Shown piece by piece: positions 5,551 through 8,352 of a stretch of 8,352 nucleotides of DNA. Within the stretch, counting starts at the first letter, position 1. Every line of letters begins with the position of its first letter. Under the pieces are notes generated by a model. The model had not been told where the DNA came from. It was given only the letters and a program-made list of their open reading frames with translations, and searched no databases. This stretch comes from Desulfobacterales bacterium. Lineage in GTDB: Bacteria > Desulfobacterota > Desulfobacteria > Desulfobacterales > Desulfobacteraceae. The DNA is taken from NCBI GenBank assembly GCA_022361095.1, contig JAKSBO010000201.1, forward strand, positions 1 through 8,352, written 5' to 3'. The position numbers and the translations under genes were made by a program.

Positions 5551-6355
5551 CCACCTCTCTTTGGAAAATTTTGCCGGCCATATTCAGGACCGTAACCACC
5601 AGGGTAACGGCAACGCCCGGAACAAATACCAGCCATGGGGCCCGGTCCATGTAAATACCGGCCTCCTGAAGCATCCGGCCAAGCTCCGGTGCAGGCGGAG
5701 GCGGACCGAGTCCCAGGTAACTCAACCCGGCAAAGGCCAGAATCATCCGCCCTGTTTTTAAAGATGCCCCGGCCAGAATTGGATTTTTAAACTGGGGCAG
5801 AATATATGCAAAAACAAGTCGTAAAGGTTTTAAGCCCGCGGTTCTGCCCGCCAGGACAAACTCCTTGTGTGCCGCTGACAATGCAAGCCCGCGGATCAGC
5901 CTGGCCCACCAGGGCCAATTGGCTGCGGCGAGCCCCATAATCAATCCCTGCATGGTGCCCCCGGCAAGCCCGGCACACACAATGGCCAACACCAACCCCG
6001 GCATGGCCAATCCCATATCAATAAGGCCCCGGAACACGATTTGAGTCCAGCCTTTGGCCAGGGCTGCCCCAATGCCGATCACAGCCCCGATGGCCACCGC
6101 CAGACCGGAGGCAGCCAGGGCTCCGCCAAGGGACAAGCGCAATCCCCAGATCATGCGGGACAGCACACATCGCCCCAGTTGATCGGTTCCCAGGGGGTAT
6201 GACGGGCAAGGCGCTTTCAGCCGGCAAAAAATATCGCCTGCCAGGGGATCATGGGGCGCAAAATACGGCGCCCCAATTGCCGTAATCCCGAAAAGGAGGC
6301 AAAACATAAGGCCCAGACCCCCCCGGCTGAACATCAAACCCCGGTATGTTTTCAC
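5540..6355 (-). CDS. ABC importer permease, DppC/NikC type
   Basis: Inner-membrane permease of 271 residues. The start is taken as GTG at 6355. It overlaps the upstream stop (GTGA) and has GGGGG about 8 nt upstream, and the open frame further upstream (to 6574) is only a shadow of the preceding permease. Family hallmarks appear in order: an N-terminal helix (about 14-32), LGTDQLGRCVLSRMIWGLRL (55-74), several hydrophobic segments, the EAA coupling loop ending in YILP (about 165-187), LSYLGLGPPPPAPELGRML (211-229) and the terminal helix with PGVAVTL. It forms the channel with the permease at 6352-7290. The usual GTDxxGRD reads GTDQLGRC, with Cys63 in place of Asp. Confidence 0.92.
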   Translation of the reverse strand: MKTYRGLMFSRGGLGLMFCLLFGITAIGAPYFAPHDPLAGDIFCRLKAPCPSYPLGTDQLGRCVLSRMIWGLRLSLGGALAASGLAVAIGAVIGIGAALAKGWTQIVFRGLIDMGLAMPGLVLAIVCAGLAGGTMQGLIMGLAAANWPWWARLIRGLALSAAHKEFVLAGRTAGLKPLRLVFAYILPQFKNPILAGASLKTGRMILAFAGLSYLGLGPPPPAPELGRMLQEAGIYMDRAPWLVFVPGVAVTLVVTVLNMAGKIFQREVDGV

Positions 6356-7290
6356 GGATTCGCCCCCATCACGGGATCCAAACGGCGGTGAATCAAATCC
6401 GTCAGGCCGTTGACGGCCACAAACGTCAGGCAGATCAGCAGGACAAGCGCCTGGACCATGGGAATATCCCTTGCCATAACCGCCTGAACCGTAAGCCGCC
6501 CCAGGCCTGGACGGGCAAATACGGACTCCACAATCATGGCCCCGCCCAAAAGCTGGCCCAGGCATATGCCCCAAAGGGAGATCATGGGCACCAGGGCATG
6601 GGGCAGGATGTGCCGGAAAAATATTTTAAAGGACCCAAGCCCCCGGGACCGGGCAAAACGAATGAAATCGGCATCCATGGTTTTGACCAGGGCCGACCGC
6701 AGCATGCTGCCCTGGAGCAGGCCGATCCCCAGGGCCAAGGACAAAGCAGGCAAAATAACATGGGCAAAAGAGCCCTGGCCGCTCACCGGCAGAAGTTTAA
6801 GTTTCAACGAGATACCCCAGGCCAGCATGATCCCCAGCCAGAATGGGGGCATGGCAGAGGAGAGAACCGTCAGCAGCCCGATCAGGTGATCGGCAAACCG
6901 GTGACGAAACACGGCGGCGATCATACCGGAAGCCCCGGACAGCAGCACCACCATGACAAAGGCAACCAGGGCCAGTTCCAGAGTTGGTGCCAGACACATC
7001 AAAATCTCCGCTGAGACCGGACGGCCGGTCTGCCAGCTAATGCCCAGGTCCCCGGTGAACACCCTGCCCATCCAGCACATGTACCGCACAGGCCAGGACC
7101 GGTCCAGGGCCAAGGTGTGCCGTAACGCATCAATCTGTTCCTGTCCCGGTGCCTGGCTTTGGTTTGACAAAATAATTTCAGCAGGATCACCCGGGCTCAG
7201 GGCAAACAGGATAAATGTAAAAAGGGAGATGCCCCACAAAACAAAACCGCCATAGACACACCGTGTGATCCAGTTGGGTGCAGTGATCAT
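6352..7290 (-). CDS. ABC importer permease, DppB/NikB type
   Basis: Inner-membrane permease of 312 residues. I start it at the ATG at 7290 (MITAPNWITRCVYGG). This is one base after the upstream stop (TAACATG), with AGGCGG as ribosome site, and it gives the normal family N-terminus. The frame extending to 7395 overlaps the methyltransferase and is unlikely. Hallmarks are a first helix (11-32) followed by SPGDPAE (32-38), LDRSWPVRYMCWMGRVFTGD (62-81) and GDLGISWQTGRPV (80-92). The EAA loop follows with RHILP (about 208-230), then RPGLGRL (260-266) and the final helix near 280-296. It partners the DppC-type permease. The spacing and overlaps on both sides show it belongs to the same transcript as the binding protein and ATPases. 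Confidence 0.92.
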   Translation of the reverse strand: MITAPNWITRCVYGGFVLWGISLFTFILFALSPGDPAEIILSNQSQAPGQEQIDALRHTLALDRSWPVRYMCWMGRVFTGDLGISWQTGRPVSAEILMCLAPTLELALVAFVMVVLLSGASGMIAAVFRHRFADHLIGLLTVLSSAMPPFWLGIMLAWGISLKLKLLPVSGQGSFAHVILPALSLALGIGLLQGSMLRSALVKTMDADFIRFARSRGLGSFKIFFRHILPHALVPMISLWGICLGQLLGGAMIVESVFARPGLGRLTVQAVMARDIPMVQALVLLICLTFVAVNGLTDLIHRRLDPVMGANP

Positions 7291-7291
7291 G

Positions 7292-8149
7292 TTATCCGCC
7301 TGAAAGGGGCGAATCTGCAGGCACTGTCCAGCAGACCATGGCCACAGCAGATTGCCCTTCATAATAGATACGACCGTTCTTGACATGGGGTTCAAGAACC
7401 TGGTCTATGGTTTTGTTCAAAAGCGGTAACGGGCATCCGAACATGCTGAAATAAGACGTGAAATACTCCCGGGCCCGGAGAAACGGCACATCCAGGACTG
7501 CCGGCAGATCCAAGGTCTGAACGACAGGGGACCTGCCGGTCTGTTCCAGAAAATTTCGGGCACAGGTCAGATGGTCCCCGGCTGCCGGACAAGGGGTATC
7601 CATAACCTTTGTCCATATTTGACGATGAAAGGGAAACGCAGGCGCACCGTTACCCACAACAAGAACGCAAGCATGCTTCGCCAGTTTTTCCATACGCGAT
7701 ACGCCCTGGGGACAACACGCTTCAGGGAAAAACGCAGCAATAGCCAGATCATGGTTCCGGACCGCATCAAGGGAGCCCCAGTCAGCAGCCAGAGGGGCGA
7801 CCCCTGAGCTATCCGTGGCCCTGATTTTGTCCTTCAATACCCGGATCATGCCCAGGGACTGATCCATAGCCGTCACCCGGCAGCCACAGGCGGCCAGGGC
7901 CACGGAAAGATTTCCCGGGCCGCAGCCGATCTCAAGGACGGAACTGCCGGCCGGCGCAAAGCCCTGATCAGCCAATGTTCCTGCCATAACCTCAGCAGAC
8001 CCCGGACTGAGACCTGCCATCTGTTCCCATAGCTCGGCCACCTGATCATAAAAATCACACCATTTTTCAGGATGATCCTGCTGGGTTTTCTTTAAAAAGG
8101 AGCCTTTGCCAAATGCTTCCCACCGCCTGCCCCAGTCCGAATCGGTCAT
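7292..8149 (-). CDS. Class I SAM-dependent methyltransferase embedded in the ABC importer operon
   Basis: Predicted cytosolic methyltransferase of 285 residues. Motif I is VLEIGCGPGN (71-80), the acidic strand-2 end is Asp96 in TAMDQS, and AADW (121-124) fits the adenine-contact loop. The N-terminal EKWCDFYDQVAELWEQ and the segment LAIAAFFPEA recall the DFW-type methyltransferases sometimes found beside nickel/peptide ABC genes (from memory, unverified). Eleven cysteines are present, including a CC pair (145-146), which is many for the size and might suit a metal or thiol ligand. It starts 4 nt after the binding-protein stop with GGGGAG as ribosome site and ends 1 nt before the permease ATG, so it is fully part of the operon. 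The substrate is unknown: a metallophore or imported ligand is a reasonable guess, and a passenger role is possible. Confidence 0.85.
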   Translation of the reverse strand: MTDSDWGRRWEAFGKGSFLKKTQQDHPEKWCDFYDQVAELWEQMAGLSPGSAEVMAGTLADQGFAPAGSSVLEIGCGPGNLSVALAACGCRVTAMDQSLGMIRVLKDKIRATDSSGVAPLAADWGSLDAVRNHDLAIAAFFPEACCPQGVSRMEKLAKHACVLVVGNGAPAFPFHRQIWTKVMDTPCPAAGDHLTCARNFLEQTGRSPVVQTLDLPAVLDVPFLRAREYFTSYFSMFGCPLPLLNKTIDQVLEPHVKNGRIYYEGQSAVAMVCWTVPADSPLSGG

Positions 8150-8152
8150 CGT

Positions 8153-8352
8153 CTAATCTCCCCGGCCTGCACTTTGGGATGCGGCTGCAGGCGCTGCCTG
8201 AACCAGCAACGGTCTGAAATTATGATCCATACCGAAAAATGACAACCGGTCTGTGTGAGCAAAAAAAGAGATATCATGATACAGCGGCAATAAAGGCAAT
8301 TGCCGGGCAAAAATTTCAGACAAACGCCGGTAACTCTCCTTTTGTTCCGCTG
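8153..8352 (-). CDS. Solute-binding protein, family 5 (DppA/NikA-like), C-terminal fragment
   Basis: Only the last 65 codons are in the window, because the gene runs off the right edge; the TAG stop is at 8153-8155. The other two minus-strand frames were compared. One soon hits a stop; the other stays open but reads as Cys/Arg-rich nonsense. The chosen frame reads YRRLSEIFARQLPLLPLYHD, then a stretch including FFGMDHNFRPLL. That is the normal end of extracytoplasmic peptide/nickel-binding proteins (SBP_bac_5), where LPL-PLYH is a familiar motif just before the C-terminus. It would capture the ligand in the periplasm and hand it to the permeases. The signal peptide, and the residues that could show nickel or peptide specificity, lie outside the window, as does the operon promoter. 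Confidence 0.8.
   Translation of the reverse strand, partial: AEQKESYRRLSEIFARQLPLLPLYHDISFFAHTDRLSFFGMDHNFRPLLVQAAPAAASQSAGRGD

Noticed and set aside
6356..6574. Extension of the DppC-type permease to an upstream ATG at 6574
   Set aside because: This would add 73 Gly/Pro/Arg-rich residues that are an out-of-frame reading of the preceding permease. The GTG at 6355 has a ribosome site and gives a normal N-terminus.
6346..7014. Long plus-strand open frame (222 codons) opposite the DppB-type permease
   Set aside because: The product is full of Gln, His, Gly and Pro, typical of reading a GC-rich membrane-protein gene backwards. The minus-strand permease is clear.

Overview
The window looks like a chromosomal stretch from a Gram-negative anaerobe, most likely a sulfate-reducing Desulfobacterota (Desulfobacter/Desulfobacula-like). 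That assignment is inferred from gene style, intermediate GC with AT-rich gaps, and a PEP-CTERM protein; there is no rRNA or other phylogenetic marker. No tRNA, rRNA, CRISPR array, transposase or phage gene was found.

Left part (1-1580): an AT-rich leader holds nested inverted repeats (1-107) and a doubtful 28-codon ORF. It is followed by a plus-strand stand-alone ketoacyl synthase III-like gene of the DarB/FabH type (292-1452). The gene converges on a minus-strand gene whose intrinsic terminator lies at 1521-1560.

Middle part (1581-4060, minus strand): a secreted PEP-CTERM protein resembling the flocculation-associated PepA family, a 464-bp AT-rich gap with overlapping inverted repeats and candidate sigma-54 promoters, an isochorismatase-family hydrolase, and a small class I SAM methyltransferase just upstream of it.

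Right part (4061-8352, minus strand): a tightly packed operon, read from right to left. It runs from the C-terminus of a family 5 solute-binding protein (cut by the window edge) through a cysteine-rich SAM methyltransferase, two permeases (DppB/NikB and DppC/NikC types) and two ATPases (DppD/NikD and a short NikE-type). Junctions are 1-3 nt gaps or 4-11 nt overlaps, so the six genes are probably co-transcribed and translationally coupled. Together they encode a complete ABC importer of the nickel/peptide class. The second ATPase is closer to NikE than to OppF, which favours a metal-chelate or metallophore cargo, but the substrate cannot be fixed from this window. The methyltransferase between binding protein and permeases is the most intriguing element. 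Several genes need later starts than their longest open frames: 2339, 3966, 6355 (GTG) and 7290.
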